Part shown: piece after piece, positions 34,881 through 43,622 of the stretch | Layout of the letters: each line of letters opens with the position of its first letter | How positions within the stretch are numbered: position 1 is the stretch's first letter | Assembly (NCBI RefSeq): GCF_000685865.1 | Contig: NZ_JMKS01000003.1 | Coordinates: 744,001 to 808,000, forward strand | DNA length: 64,000 nt | From: Exiguobacterium antarcticum DSM 14480 | Lineage (GTDB): Bacteria; Bacillota; Bacilli; Exiguobacteriales; Exiguobacteriaceae | Direction: 5' to 3' | The notes under the pieces: generated by a model | The model's database searches: none | Seen by the model: the letters and a program-made list of their open reading frames with translations, nothing else | What the model was told of the DNA's origin: nothing | Program-made: the position numbers and the translations under genes

Positions 34881-34922
34881 CGGAAACTTGTTTTTTTCTG
34901 TTCTAAGACCTATGGTCTATCC

Positions 34923-34952
34923 AACAAAAAAAGCCCACTTTCGTGGACTTTC
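34923..34952 (-). terminator. Terminator of the double-GNAT gene
   Basis: AAAGTCCACG-AAA-GTGGGCTTT hairpin followed by TTTTTTT on the minus strand. Confidence 0.85.
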
Positions 34953-34963
34953 CTTCAAACAAT

Positions 34964-35794
34964 TTATAATCCGAGCACGTGGAACTGATAACCCCGTCCG
35001 ACAACGAATCCGGCTTCTTTATACAAATCAAGCGCCCGTGCGTTGTCCGTCTCGACATCGAGTTCAAGCTGCGTCCGACCTGTGCGGAACATCGCTTGCA
35101 CCATCAGTTTCAACATCTTTTTGCCATACCCTTTACCCTGCGCTTCCGGACGAACGGCAAACGCATGGATGCTTGCTTGTGTGTCTGACGCGAGATACGC
35201 CCGAATGACACCAACCGGCTTATCGTTCGCGACACCAAGGAACGTGACGCGATCGTCCGACTCGATGGCTTGATAAATCGACTCTGCTTCATCCGCTGTG
35301 TTGCCAAATGACGAACCAAGTGTCTCGACGATAAACGGACGATCGCCCGCTGTTGCTTCCCGCAGTTCAAAATCCGGGTCCGCTTTTAAGAACAATTGTG
35401 CTTTTTTGAGCACCATGTTGTATTCCGTCATCCGGTATTCGGCACCGAGTTGACCAAGGACAGCCTGACCTGATTTACTTTCATCATCAATGACAAACGT
35501 AAACGCTTCGACGCCTTGCGGACGAGCCGCTTCTTTCGCCGCTTCGACAAGCGTCTTGAAGACTCCTTGCTTCCGGTATTCCGGATCGACGAAAACGTTG
35601 ATTTCCCATTCTGTCGGTAAGTAGGCAAATGCTTGGAGATAACCAATCAATTTTGTATCCTCATAGATGGCAAAATCATTTTGTCCAACCCAATCCGCCG
35701 CGACCTTTAGTTCAATCCCGTCGTGATCATTAACACATTTCTCAAGTTGTAGAACTTCTGTCGTTTGTTTAACTTCTGTTACTGTCCATTCCAT
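34964..35794 (-). CDS. Tandem-GNAT N-acetyltransferase
   Basis: 276 aa with two GNAT folds. In the first, residues ~25-125, the acetyl-CoA loop is VDPEYRKQGVFKTLVEAA. In the second, ~140-276, it is VRPEAQGKGYGKKMLKLM, followed by ELDVETDNARALDLYKEAGF. The second loop (Q/R-x-x-G-x-G/A) is canonical and probably catalytic; the first (RKQGVF) departs from it at the last Gly and may be structural. The substrate is unknown. Confidence 0.88.
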   Translation of the reverse strand: MEWTVTEVKQTTEVLQLEKCVNDHDGIELKVAADWVGQNDFAIYEDTKLIGYLQAFAYLPTEWEINVFVDPEYRKQGVFKTLVEAAKEAARPQGVEAFTFVIDDESKSGQAVLGQLGAEYRMTEYNMVLKKAQLFLKADPDFELREATAGDRPFIVETLGSSFGNTADEAESIYQAIESDDRVTFLGVANDKPVGVIRAYLASDTQASIHAFAVRPEAQGKGYGKKMLKLMVQAMFRTGRTQLELDVETDNARALDLYKEAGFVVGRGYQFHVLGL

Positions 35795-35831
35795 TTCACT
35801 TCACCTCAACCTTTACTATATCGAACCATCA

Positions 35832-35863
35832 AAAGAAGCACTAGCAAAAGCTGGTGCTCCTTG
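35832..35863 (-). terminator. Terminator of the secreted-protein gene
   Basis: GAGCACCAGC-TTTT-GCTAGTGCTTC hairpin then TTTTGA on the minus strand. Confidence 0.8.
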
Positions 35864-35871
35864 CAGTTCAC

Positions 35872-36354
35872 TTATTTTAATTTAAATGTTTTCATCATCG
35901 CCGGGACATCCTTTGTGATCAACTTCGCGATTTTTTCTTTACCGACTGCGCCTTTGACGGCTTCCGTCGGTTGGACATAATAATACGTTTTGTTGCCTTT
36001 TGTTCCGAGATACGTCCCGAACCCGACTTGTTTCTCAAATTGTTTTTTTGTTAATTTTTTCGGTTCAAAGTTCAAATTGACGAGCATTTGATCTTTGCCC
36101 TTCACTTTATAGTAGAGCGAAAACGTCCCGCTGCGTGTCACGGTCCCGTATTTCGTCTTGACGGTTTTGTTTTTGACAAGATCGACCTTATCTTGCTTGA
36201 TCGCGGTCTGCAAGGCTGTCGTCGCTTTGACCGAGTAACCAAAGTCTTTGTTTTGAATCGTTCCTGTGTTGTACGTCACGTTACTTGCACCGAAAGCTGT
36301 CACTGGAATTAGACATGCCCCGATTAATACCCCTGTCATTGCTAGTCGTTTCAT
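35872..36354 (-). CDS. Secreted lysine-rich protein, hypothetical
   Basis: 160 aa. A clear signal peptide (MKRLAMTGVLIGACLIPVTAFGA) precedes a ~137-residue basic mature domain with predicted beta strands (YGTVTRSGTFSLYYKVKGK, TYLGTKGNKTYYYVQP) and a terminal helix. No lipobox is present. I do not recognise a family. It is transcribed alone. Confidence 0.75.
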   Translation of the reverse strand: MKRLAMTGVLIGACLIPVTAFGASNVTYNTGTIQNKDFGYSVKATTALQTAIKQDKVDLVKNKTVKTKYGTVTRSGTFSLYYKVKGKDQMLVNLNFEPKKLTKKQFEKQVGFGTYLGTKGNKTYYYVQPTEAVKGAVGKEKIAKLITKDVPAMMKTFKLK

Positions 36355-36491
36355 GCTAACTCCCCCTCAACTCTTCGATAGTAGAGGAATTCCCTTTTGT
36401 AAAATAGGTAAACTCTATTCTTGAAAAAGATTTGACGGAATTGTCTAAATTTCTTACGATAGAAGTAACGAAACGAAATGGGGTTAAACTG

Positions 36492-36995
36492 ATGGCTGAA
36501 CAAGAACAATTAACGCAAGAACAGCTCGATAATCTGCTGAAGAATTCGTTTGCGATGCAGGTACCAATCCTCGAGAAGTTCATGAAAGATACACATGACC
36601 GCTACGCACTCGCGACGACTTCTTTCAAACGCGATATGAATACGATGAAAGAAAGCGAGTGGCACCAGTTCTTTGCCGGTAAATTGTTACCACACTTCTT
36701 CCTCGAGCATCTCGGATTCGGCGCCTCGTTCCGCTTCAATGGACACGACAAAGAAGTTGATTTGCCGGAAAACGTCGTCCCTGTCCGGAATGACGCTGAT
36801 GACCAAATCGCAAAAGTCGTGCTGGGTGTTGAAAAAGCAATGAAAGACATGCACATCAAAAACCATGGCTTAGTGGCGAAATTCTATCAGGAAACACTCG
36901 AACTCGCTTGCCAGATGGGCAGCCGTGTCGGGATGAGTGATGAATTCTATACACTCGTCAAACCAAGTCTCGTTCAAGCAAACGATTCCGAATAA
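36492..36995 (+). CDS. Hypothetical cytoplasmic protein
   Basis: 167 aa from the ATG at 36492 (AEQEQLTQEQLDNLLKNSF). An upstream in-frame ATG at 36432 has no ribosome site; the chosen one has only a weak ATGGGG. The sequence is largely helical with a His/Phe-rich block FFAGKLLPHFFLEHLGF near residue 65 and no signal or membrane segment. I do not recognise a family. Followed by a strong terminator. Confidence 0.75.
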   Translation: MAEQEQLTQEQLDNLLKNSFAMQVPILEKFMKDTHDRYALATTSFKRDMNTMKESEWHQFFAGKLLPHFFLEHLGFGASFRFNGHDKEVDLPENVVPVRNDADDQIAKVVLGVEKAMKDMHIKNHGLVAKFYQETLELACQMGSRVGMSDEFYTLVKPSLVQANDSE

Positions 36996-36997
36996 GC

Positions 36998-37046
36998 AAA
37001 CGTCTCGCTCCTCATCTAGTTGATGAAGGGCGAGACGTTTTTTCAT
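36998..37046. terminator. Bidirectional terminator
   Basis: AAACGTCTCGC and GGCGAGACGTTT arms around a loop with its own small stem; TTTTTC follows on the plus strand. It serves the hypothetical gene and, in the other direction, the kinase gene. Confidence 0.78.
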
Positions 37047-38323
37047 ATGATCCGTTCTTCTCCGCATCGAATATAAAAGCAGGCTCCCCCAAGCGAACTG
37101 TTGCGAACCCCATACTCAAGTCCATGACTATCCAGAATCAGTCGACTGATCGCAAGACCTAACCCGTGTCCCGACCCACCTGCTTGTTTGACGTAGAGAT
37201 CCCAAATCGTCGCCCGGTCACTTTCCGCGACACCGCTTCCCGCGTCTTCGACCGTCAGTTCCATTGGTGTCAGTCGGACACGGACTTCACTGCCGGTTGG
37301 TGCTGCGACCTGCGCATTCATCAAAAAATTGACGAGGACGCGTTCGAACATCCGGCGATCGACCACAAGACGGACCGGTTCTGTCTCGACGGTCAATCTG
37401 ACCTGGTCCTTGCTGAACGTCGACCGAAGGCGTTCGACCGTCTCCTGCACAAGCGAATCAAGGGCGACTTCCGTTCGGTCGAGCGGCATCATCCCCCCGG
37501 CAAGTTTCGAGTAGACCAGTGTTTCGTCAATCAACAGACCCAACCGGTCCGCCTCCTCGATGATGCTGTCCGTCACTTCCGGTAATTCTTCGACCGGGAT
37601 CACTCCTGCTGCGAGTGCTTCCGTCTCGTTGCGGATGATCGCAAGCGGTGTCCGTAAATCGTGGGTGATCCCGGCGATGAACGATTTCTGCAGGACGTCT
37701 TTTTGTACGAGTTGTTCCTGCATCTCGTCCACGGCACGAATCAACTCCCCTACTTCGTCATTGGGTCGGACCGGCAAGGTGACATCTTTTCGTCCGTCGC
37801 CAATCTGTTTGGCGACTCTGCGCAACTCGATGATCGGACGGATGAACTGTCGTCCCATATAGTAGGCAAGTCCTGCCGCCAGTAATAACGTCACGAAGAA
37901 GGCGACGCCAATTGCGAGATACACGCCGTCAAGTGCACTACTCGCAAGTGGGGCTTCACGGATCGTCGTGATGACCGTCCCCCCACTCGTCAGCTGATAC
38001 GTCAACAAACGATTGCCTTGGACTTCGATGCGGTCCTTCTGTTGCAGGTCCTCTAAAATCGGTAACTCGACGATTTGTCGTCCCCGTCCGCCAATCCGTT
38101 CCGTTACGCCGTCTTTCGTAATGAACCCTTGGATTTCACGCGGGACGGGGCGACTCTCAGCGAGTGCTTCTTTGATGATGTTGGCTTCCCGTGCCAGTTG
38201 ACTGTATCGTTCGTCCTCCGCAAAACGGTTGACGAGGAACGCCGTCAAACCAAAGCTGAGGATCCCCATGATCAATAACGGGGCGATGACGGCGAGTAAG
38301 AACTTCCGCATCAACTTGCTCAT
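37043..38323 (-). CDS. HAMP sensor histidine kinase
   Basis: 426 aa. A first transmembrane segment (~9-33), an extracellular loop of ~100 residues and a second segment (~134-156) are followed by HAMP. The HisKA box is FIAGITHDLRTPLAII with His221. N-box is VLVNFLMNAQVAAP; G boxes are VEDAGSGV and GSGHGLGLAISR. The ATG overlaps the response-regulator stop as ATGA. The likely target is the divergent His-rich repeat gene on the other side of the regulator. Confidence 0.93.
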   Translation of the reverse strand: MSKLMRKFLLAVIAPLLIMGILSFGLTAFLVNRFAEDERYSQLAREANIIKEALAESRPVPREIQGFITKDGVTERIGGRGRQIVELPILEDLQQKDRIEVQGNRLLTYQLTSGGTVITTIREAPLASSALDGVYLAIGVAFFVTLLLAAGLAYYMGRQFIRPIIELRRVAKQIGDGRKDVTLPVRPNDEVGELIRAVDEMQEQLVQKDVLQKSFIAGITHDLRTPLAIIRNETEALAAGVIPVEELPEVTDSIIEEADRLGLLIDETLVYSKLAGGMMPLDRTEVALDSLVQETVERLRSTFSKDQVRLTVETEPVRLVVDRRMFERVLVNFLMNAQVAAPTGSEVRVRLTPMELTVEDAGSGVAESDRATIWDLYVKQAGGSGHGLGLAISRLILDSHGLEYGVRNSSLGGACFYIRCGEERII

Positions 38324-38979
38324 TCGATCGCCTCCAATCGGTACCCGACCCGATGGACTGTCTTCAGCTGTTGTTTAATGGTCGGTAGTTTATCGCGCAA
38401 CTGTTTGACGTGCGTATCGACGGTCCGCGTATCCCCGCCGAACGTGTAGCCCCAGACTTCGTCCAGGATTTGGTCACGGCTGAGCGCTTCTCCGAGGTGC
38501 TCAAAGAAATAGACCAACAGTTCGAACTCCATCTTCGCCAGACTAATCGTCTCCGGTCCATTTTTGACACGGCGGGCCTTTTCGTCAATCGTCACATCTC
38601 CCAGTTGCCGTCCGGCGGGTAACCGTTGTTTTAACGCCCGTTCAAGCCGAATGATTAATTCCTTTAAGACAACCGGTTTGACGAGATAATCATCGGCACC
38701 TAGTTCGAGTCCAAACACCCGGTCGTCTGCTTCCCCGCGTGACGTCAGCATGAAGACGACGGGCGCCGGATGATTTGACTTGATCGATGGGACGAGCGAC
38801 CAACCGTCTCCATCGGGTAGACGAACGTCAACCAGTACGGCGTCAAACGTCTCGTCCATCAAATGTGTTTTGGCCTCTTGCAGTGACCCCACAAGTGTCA
38901 CCGTATAACCATGATGGCGCAAAAACCGTTCCGTGACCTGAGCCAGCTTCAGTTCATCCTCAATCACTAAAATCTTCAT
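38320..38979 (-). CDS. OmpR/PhoB-family response regulator
   Basis: 219 aa from the second ATG at 38979, which is 6 bases after GGAGGG; the ATG at 38985 abuts the ribosome site. The receiver domain has acidic pocket EDE (7-9), phosphoacceptor Asp51 in LVDVRLPDGDG and Lys in LVKPVV. The winged-helix effector domain (residues ~125-219) ends VHRVGYRLE. Coupled to the kinase gene. Tandem 8-base direct repeats that would suit this family lie in the divergent intergenic region. Confidence 0.95.
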   Translation of the reverse strand: MKILVIEDELKLAQVTERFLRHHGYTVTLVGSLQEAKTHLMDETFDAVLVDVRLPDGDGWSLVPSIKSNHPAPVVFMLTSRGEADDRVFGLELGADDYLVKPVVLKELIIRLERALKQRLPAGRQLGDVTIDEKARRVKNGPETISLAKMEFELLVYFFEHLGEALSRDQILDEVWGYTFGGDTRTVDTHVKQLRDKLPTIKQQLKTVHRVGYRLEAIE

Positions 38980-39045
38980 CTTCATCCCTCCATCTGTAGT
39001 GTACCGCCTTTTTTAGCCGGTTGGCGTTTCTTCGCGATTTCTTTG

Positions 39046-39064
39046 CAACTTCCTCACAACTTCC
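39046..39064 (+). promoter_or_regulatory. Candidate response-regulator box before the repeat protein gene
   Basis: Two direct copies of CAACTTCC start 11 bases apart (39046 and 39057), the one-turn spacing typical of OmpR-family dimers. They cover the -35 region for a TAACAT -10 at 39078-39083. Binding is inferred from spacing and location. Confidence 0.5.
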
Positions 39065-39108
39065 GTCCGGACACCCGCTAACATAAAGGGTGAAAGGAGT
39101 GATCACCC

Positions 39109-40239
39109 ATGAAATTCAAAAAACAATGGATCACCGCATTGACCATCAGCGCCTTAACAGTTGGAGGAGCTTCTGCTTACGCCGCAACCAACGACAGCGA
39201 TACGGCAACAAAATCAGAACGCCATCACTTCGAAGGCATGAAAAAACTTGACTTCACCTTACTTCTCAAAAAACTTAATCTGACTCAAGCACAAGCCGAG
39301 GCGGCTCGGGAAAAAGGCTTATCGATCGCCGATCTTGCGAAACAAAAAGGCATCTCGTTTAAAGACTACAAGGCAGCAGAACTCGCTGCTGCAAAAGAAC
39401 AACTTGCTTCCCTCGTCAAATCAGGGGACTTAACGAAGTCGCAGGCAGCAGATATGCTAAAACGACATACGGAACGGTTTAGTGGCGTTTCAAGCTACAC
39501 CGAGCTAAAAGAGCAAATGCCTAAAGGACATCACGGTGACAAAGGCGGTTTCTTTAACGAATCCTTGATTGCTGACGTCTTAAAAGCCCTTGGACTGAGC
39601 CAAGACAAGTTTGATGCCGCCAATCAATCACTCGCTGCCTATGCGAAGGCGCAATCGATCAAGTTCGCCGATTACAAAAAGGCGTTGCTCGCTGCCCAGA
39701 AAACACAACTCGACCAATTCGTCAAAGACGGTAAAATGACGAAAAAACAAGCAACGGACATCAAAGCCCGTCTGACGGAACAATTCTCGGATGCGAACAG
39801 TTACGACGATTTACCGGAACGTGGTCAGCATGGAGCAGGCGAACACGGGCGACCGGGACACGATGTATTTGGTGACACGACATCTGCCATCTTGAAACGG
39901 CTGAACCTCGACGAAACGAAATTCAAAGCTGCCGATCAAGCATTACCGGAATTTGCAGAAGCAAATGACGTATCCTTCGGTCAGTTTGAAAAAGCGGTGC
40001 TCGCGGAACAAACGAAAGCCATCGATGCGAAAGTCAAAAGTGGTACCATTACCAAAAAACAAGCGACGGCAATCAAGGAACGGATGCAGGAACGGGCGGA
40101 TGAAGTCTCAAGTTACGATGACTTGGAACAAGGTCCACGTGGTGGACACGGACCAGGACATCATCACGGGATGAACGATGCTCCTTCCTCTGATACGGAT
40201 CCAAACGCAAGTGACACGTCCGTCGATCTCGCTATCTAA
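39109..40239 (+). CDS. Secreted three-repeat protein with His/Gly linkers
   Basis: 376 aa. The signal peptide (KFKKQWITALTISALTVGG) is cleaved near AYA. Three tandem ~85-residue helical repeats follow, starting TLLLKKLNLTQAQ, DVLKALGLSQDKF and AILKRLNLDETKF. Each has a middle (I/V)xFxxYKxA-like helix, then KSGDLTKSQA, KDGKMTKKQA or KSGTITKKQA, and ends SSYTEL, NSYDDL or SSYDDL. Linkers are His/Gly-rich (KGHHGDKGG, GQHGAGEHGRPGHD, GPGHHHGMND), suggesting metal binding. The repeat resembles the DUF2680/YckD style. It is divergent from a two-component pair that probably controls it. A strong ribosome site (GAAAGGAGTG) is present. Confidence 0.85.
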   Translation: MKFKKQWITALTISALTVGGASAYAATNDSDTATKSERHHFEGMKKLDFTLLLKKLNLTQAQAEAAREKGLSIADLAKQKGISFKDYKAAELAAAKEQLASLVKSGDLTKSQAADMLKRHTERFSGVSSYTELKEQMPKGHHGDKGGFFNESLIADVLKALGLSQDKFDAANQSLAAYAKAQSIKFADYKKALLAAQKTQLDQFVKDGKMTKKQATDIKARLTEQFSDANSYDDLPERGQHGAGEHGRPGHDVFGDTTSAILKRLNLDETKFKAADQALPEFAEANDVSFGQFEKAVLAEQTKAIDAKVKSGTITKKQATAIKERMQERADEVSSYDDLEQGPRGGHGPGHHHGMNDAPSSDTDPNASDTSVDLAI

Positions 40240-40257
40240 TCAATATCTCCAAACACA

Positions 40258-40312
40258 GATGAACCTCATCACCCTTCACACATGTGGATGTTGATGAGGT
40301 TTGTCTTTTTGT
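40258..40312 (+). terminator. Terminator of the repeat-protein gene
   Basis: AACCTCATCA and TGATGAGGTT arms around a 20-base loop; the T-rich octamer array supplies the downstream T tract. Confidence 0.75.
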
Positions 40313-40366
40313 CTTTTTGTCTTTTTGTCTTTTTGTCTTTTTGTCTTTTTGTCTTTTTGTCTTCCT
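40303..40366 (+). repeat. Octanucleotide tandem repeat (GTCTTTTT)n
   Basis: Seven perfect copies of GTCTTTTT start at 40303 and every 8 bases to 40351, followed by a degenerate eighth (GTCTTCCT). It is intergenic, immediately 3' of a terminator hairpin. Copy number probably varies by slippage. Confidence 0.95.
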
Positions 40367-40399
40367 CTATTGCCTTTCCTGTTGGACGAAGCGAACCAG

Positions 40400-40535
40400 A
40401 CGATCGAGCCTGCTGTCGCAGCTCGACTTCTACGGGAAAAGGAAGCTTTGCTTCCGTCAGGAACAAGTGAGACCCGGTCGACTGTCAAGGCGGCCGCGGC
40501 TCACGTTCCGCCCGAGAAAAGCGAGCGCATGAAAG
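40400..40535 (+). repeat. Bacillales-type intergenic repeat, copy 2
   Basis: Blocks ACGGGAAAAGGAAG, TTCCGTCAGGAACAA, GAGACCCGGTCGA, CCGCGGCTCACGTTCCGCCC and GAGAAAAGCG match the copy at 34757-34880 in order and spacing, with divergence in the loop segments. The 40367-40716 gap holds this repeat and a short leader for the next gene, no other gene. Confidence 0.7.
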
Positions 40536-40716
40536 CAGGTTCACCTCTCTTACTTTCCGGTACTCGTCCCTGTTTCCTCACGCCCCTCCCTATTCTCCAA
40601 AAAATGATTCGCTTTTTTTGAAAAAAAAGTCTATTCTTTGAACTTTGATTGCAATTGAGGCTCACTTACTCCGATACTAGAAAGAGAATTAAAATTTCTA
40701 GTGAGGAGATTTGTCT

Positions 40717-43542
40717 ATGACTTTTTTCGACGCGATGCAACGGCTGAGTCGTTCATCTACATCCCCTCTGTTGATCGGCGGGCTCGAACTGTCCCATCCG
40801 GAACGTGTGGAGCCTTTTTTCCAACAAAATACGGATGCCGTCTTTTTCTTTAATCATCTTGGTGAAATCGTCTATTTTAACGAGAACCTTCCTCGGATGC
40901 TGGGGTATTCCGAAGATACTTTATATAACCATTTCGCCATCTTTAGCCCACCGGAACAAAATGATTCGGTGACCGCCTTTTTTGAACGTGCACTTGCCGG
41001 CGAAACCGTTCATTATACGGCCCAAGGATTACATATTGATCAGCATCGACTGACGTTAAAGATCACCAACATGCCAATCGAACAAGATGGTCAGGTCGTT
41101 GGTGTATACGGGATTGCACGAGACATCACACGTGAAAAGCAACTCGAAGACGACGTCGTACAAATCCGTTCGCAACTCAAGCTGAGGGAACAGATTCCGG
41201 AATTGGTCGTTTTCCAATATGATGCGCTGACACGAAAGATTGAATCTTCTGCGTCCTTGATTAACTACTTAGGTTTTTCACAACTTGAGTTAAAACAACT
41301 TTCTAATAAACAATTACACAAACGTATCCATCCGCGCGACTTGAATCCACTGCGTTTCCAGATGATTCGCCTGCTCGAAGGAGAAGTCGATTCGTTCGAA
41401 CAGGAAATTTCACTGTTGAATGCCAATCAGCAATATCAGCTATTGCGCTTAAAAGCCTCACGTAGTAACGAAGATAAGAATCAAATCTCGATGGTTTTAT
41501 ACGATTTGTCAGAAGTCAGCGAGGCCCGTCAGCAATTGAAACTGGAGCGGGAACAAACAAAGGAAATTTATGAAGCACTTGAAGCCGCTATCTCACAAAT
41601 TGATTTATCGACTGGTCGCATCTTGTTTCACTCGAAAGGATTTTTCCAACTTTTCGAAGAATTGCCGGACGATTTGATTCTTAGCGAGGAGTGGTTGTTT
41701 GGACGACTCGATCCTCGAGATATCTCAGCTATGAAACGGTTCATCAAACGGCTTATGTCTGGTAAATCCGGAATGATTCAATATCGCCTGTTGTTCCCAG
41801 ATGGTCGCCTGAAATGGATTGAGGATCAACAAATCCCTGTCTTCCGACTGGATGGGTCGATTGCCTATACGAATAGCATCATGCATGACATCACCTTACA
41901 AAAAGAATACGAAGAGCGCTTGCAACAACTTGCGATGCATGATTCCGTTACTGGTCTACCAAACCGACTTGCGTTGACCGAAACCATCAAAGATTGGATG
42001 CAAGCAAATACAGCCTTTTCGGTCCTATCGATTGCATTCAATCGGATTTCGGATATTAACAACGCATTTGGTCATGCTTCAGGCGATCAGTGGCTTCAGG
42101 CAACGAGCGCACTACTCTCGACATCAAAAACAGCAGAGGTTTTCTTAGGTCACCTGGGTGGTGATGAATATACGATGTTGATTCCGTCTAGTTTCAAGAA
42201 GGACATTACGTCATGTGCTGAAACTTTATTACAGTTATCCACGAAACCCATTCTAATTGAACAGTATGCTTTATTTGCCCGGGTGTCGATCGGGATCAGC
42301 CGTTTTCCGGATGATAGTAACAATTCAGTTGAGTTGATAAAACATTCCTATACAGCACTGCGTCGTTCCCGACGAGAAAATCATAGTACTGTTCACCACT
42401 ATGCGTCTAATCTCGATATCGATTACTACCGCCGTTACCGGCTCGAACAAGATTTGCATTACGCGATCGAGCGGGATCAACTGTTTCTCGAGTACCAACC
42501 GAAAGTCGATAGCTGGACTGGCAAAATCATTGGTCTCGAAGCCTTGATCCGGTGGCAACACCCGGAATGGGGACGGATTCCACCAAATGATTTCATTCCA
42601 CTGGCAGAAGAAAGTGCACTCCATATCGCGATTGGCGACTGGGTCGTCGAGACGGCGTGTCAGGCGATGATCAACTGGTCCCGTGCCGGTGCTGAACTCG
42701 TTCCGATTTCCGTCAATGTCTCCCCGAAACGGTTTTTGATTCCCGGGTTCGAGCATCAAATCGAACAAGCTCTGACCACGTACAAGCTGTCGGCCGATCT
42801 GCTTGAACTTGAAATCACGGAAGCCGCCTTGATCATGGATGACCCGAACATCAGTCGGACCCTCGAACACTTAAGTCAGCTTGGTGTTCGGATTGCTCTC
42901 GATGACTTTGGAAAAGGCTACTCCTCGATGGTCTACTTGCAACGTTATCCGATTAATGTCATCAAGATTGATCGGCAATTTGCGACGCATATCGTAGAGG
43001 ATCGAAAAGCACAAGCCATCGTCAAAAGTATTCTCTACATGGCAACGGAGTTTAATCTAGCCGTCATCGCGGAAGGAATCGAAACCTTGCAACAACTCGA
43101 GATGTTCCGCTCCTTGAACTGTCCGAATATCCAAGGTTATCTATTCAGTAGACCGGTGTCGGCAGAAGTCATGGAAAGTTTCCTCTTACGGGAAGTGTTG
43201 TATCCGATCGAAGCCTGTTCTCTTGCTCCCGATACCGTTCCCCGTTTCTCCGTCCACGGGAAAATCAAGATGCTGAAACATCAAAATCAAGCCTTTGATT
43301 TTAGTTTTTCAGACATTCAGGCGCACCGGACGAGTACCCGTCATCTCTACTTCACGACGAAAACGCCACTGCCGTTACAGACTGCGACGTTTGAAGTACG
43401 GCTCGTCGAAGGGATTCAGATGGTCTCCTGTACCTTGTCCATCATCGCCATCGAACAGGGTCAATATGTCGGAAAATATGCAACGGTCCAAGAAGCTGAA
43501 CCGGTCTTACGTTTTTTCCAGTCTCTTCGCTATACCGAATAA
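40717..43542 (+). CDS. Multi-PAS GGDEF-EAL c-di-GMP phosphodiesterase
   Basis: 941 aa from the ATG at 40717 (GAGGAG upstream). Soluble. A PAS/PAC at ~35-150 (NTDAVFFFNHLGEIVYFNEN, in part), two further PAS-like units (~165-270 and ~285-400) and a GGDEF domain whose signature is GGDEY (~480) lead to an intact EAL domain. That domain has GLEALIRWQ near 606, SVNVSPKRF, LEITEAAL, DDFGKGYSS, KIDRQF, IAEGIET and QGYLFSRP. EAL catalytic residues are all present, so c-di-GMP hydrolysis is expected; cyclase activity is uncertain. About 130 extra residues after EAL look beta-rich and could be a PilZ-like or new regulatory domain. Confidence 0.9.
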   Translation: MTFFDAMQRLSRSSTSPLLIGGLELSHPERVEPFFQQNTDAVFFFNHLGEIVYFNENLPRMLGYSEDTLYNHFAIFSPPEQNDSVTAFFERALAGETVHYTAQGLHIDQHRLTLKITNMPIEQDGQVVGVYGIARDITREKQLEDDVVQIRSQLKLREQIPELVVFQYDALTRKIESSASLINYLGFSQLELKQLSNKQLHKRIHPRDLNPLRFQMIRLLEGEVDSFEQEISLLNANQQYQLLRLKASRSNEDKNQISMVLYDLSEVSEARQQLKLEREQTKEIYEALEAAISQIDLSTGRILFHSKGFFQLFEELPDDLILSEEWLFGRLDPRDISAMKRFIKRLMSGKSGMIQYRLLFPDGRLKWIEDQQIPVFRLDGSIAYTNSIMHDITLQKEYEERLQQLAMHDSVTGLPNRLALTETIKDWMQANTAFSVLSIAFNRISDINNAFGHASGDQWLQATSALLSTSKTAEVFLGHLGGDEYTMLIPSSFKKDITSCAETLLQLSTKPILIEQYALFARVSIGISRFPDDSNNSVELIKHSYTALRRSRRENHSTVHHYASNLDIDYYRRYRLEQDLHYAIERDQLFLEYQPKVDSWTGKIIGLEALIRWQHPEWGRIPPNDFIPLAEESALHIAIGDWVVETACQAMINWSRAGAELVPISVNVSPKRFLIPGFEHQIEQALTTYKLSADLLELEITEAALIMDDPNISRTLEHLSQLGVRIALDDFGKGYSSMVYLQRYPINVIKIDRQFATHIVEDRKAQAIVKSILYMATEFNLAVIAEGIETLQQLEMFRSLNCPNIQGYLFSRPVSAEVMESFLLREVLYPIEACSLAPDTVPRFSVHGKIKMLKHQNQAFDFSFSDIQAHRTSTRHLYFTTKTPLPLQTATFEVRLVEGIQMVSCTLSIIAIEQGQYVGKYATVQEAEPVLRFFQSLRYTE

Positions 43543-43545
43543 TGC

Positions 43546-43587
43546 CAGCACTAAGGTCGTCCTCGCGCGCCTTAGTGCTTTTTTGTT
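43546..43587 (+). terminator. Terminator of the GGDEF-EAL gene
   Basis: AGCACTAAGG and CCTTAGTGCT arms with a 13-base loop, then TTTTTTG. Confidence 0.87.
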
Positions 43588-43622
43588 ATAGTAATGAAAA
43601 GTGTGTAAAAAGGAGGAGTTCG

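Noticed and set aside
36432-36491. Upstream start for the hypothetical protein at 36492 (MTELSKFLTIEV)
   Set aside because: No ribosome site precedes 36432, and the segment overlaps the likely promoter region.
40303-40366. Tandem array considered as a CRISPR
   Set aside because: Units are 8 bases with no spacers, and no cas genes are in the window.
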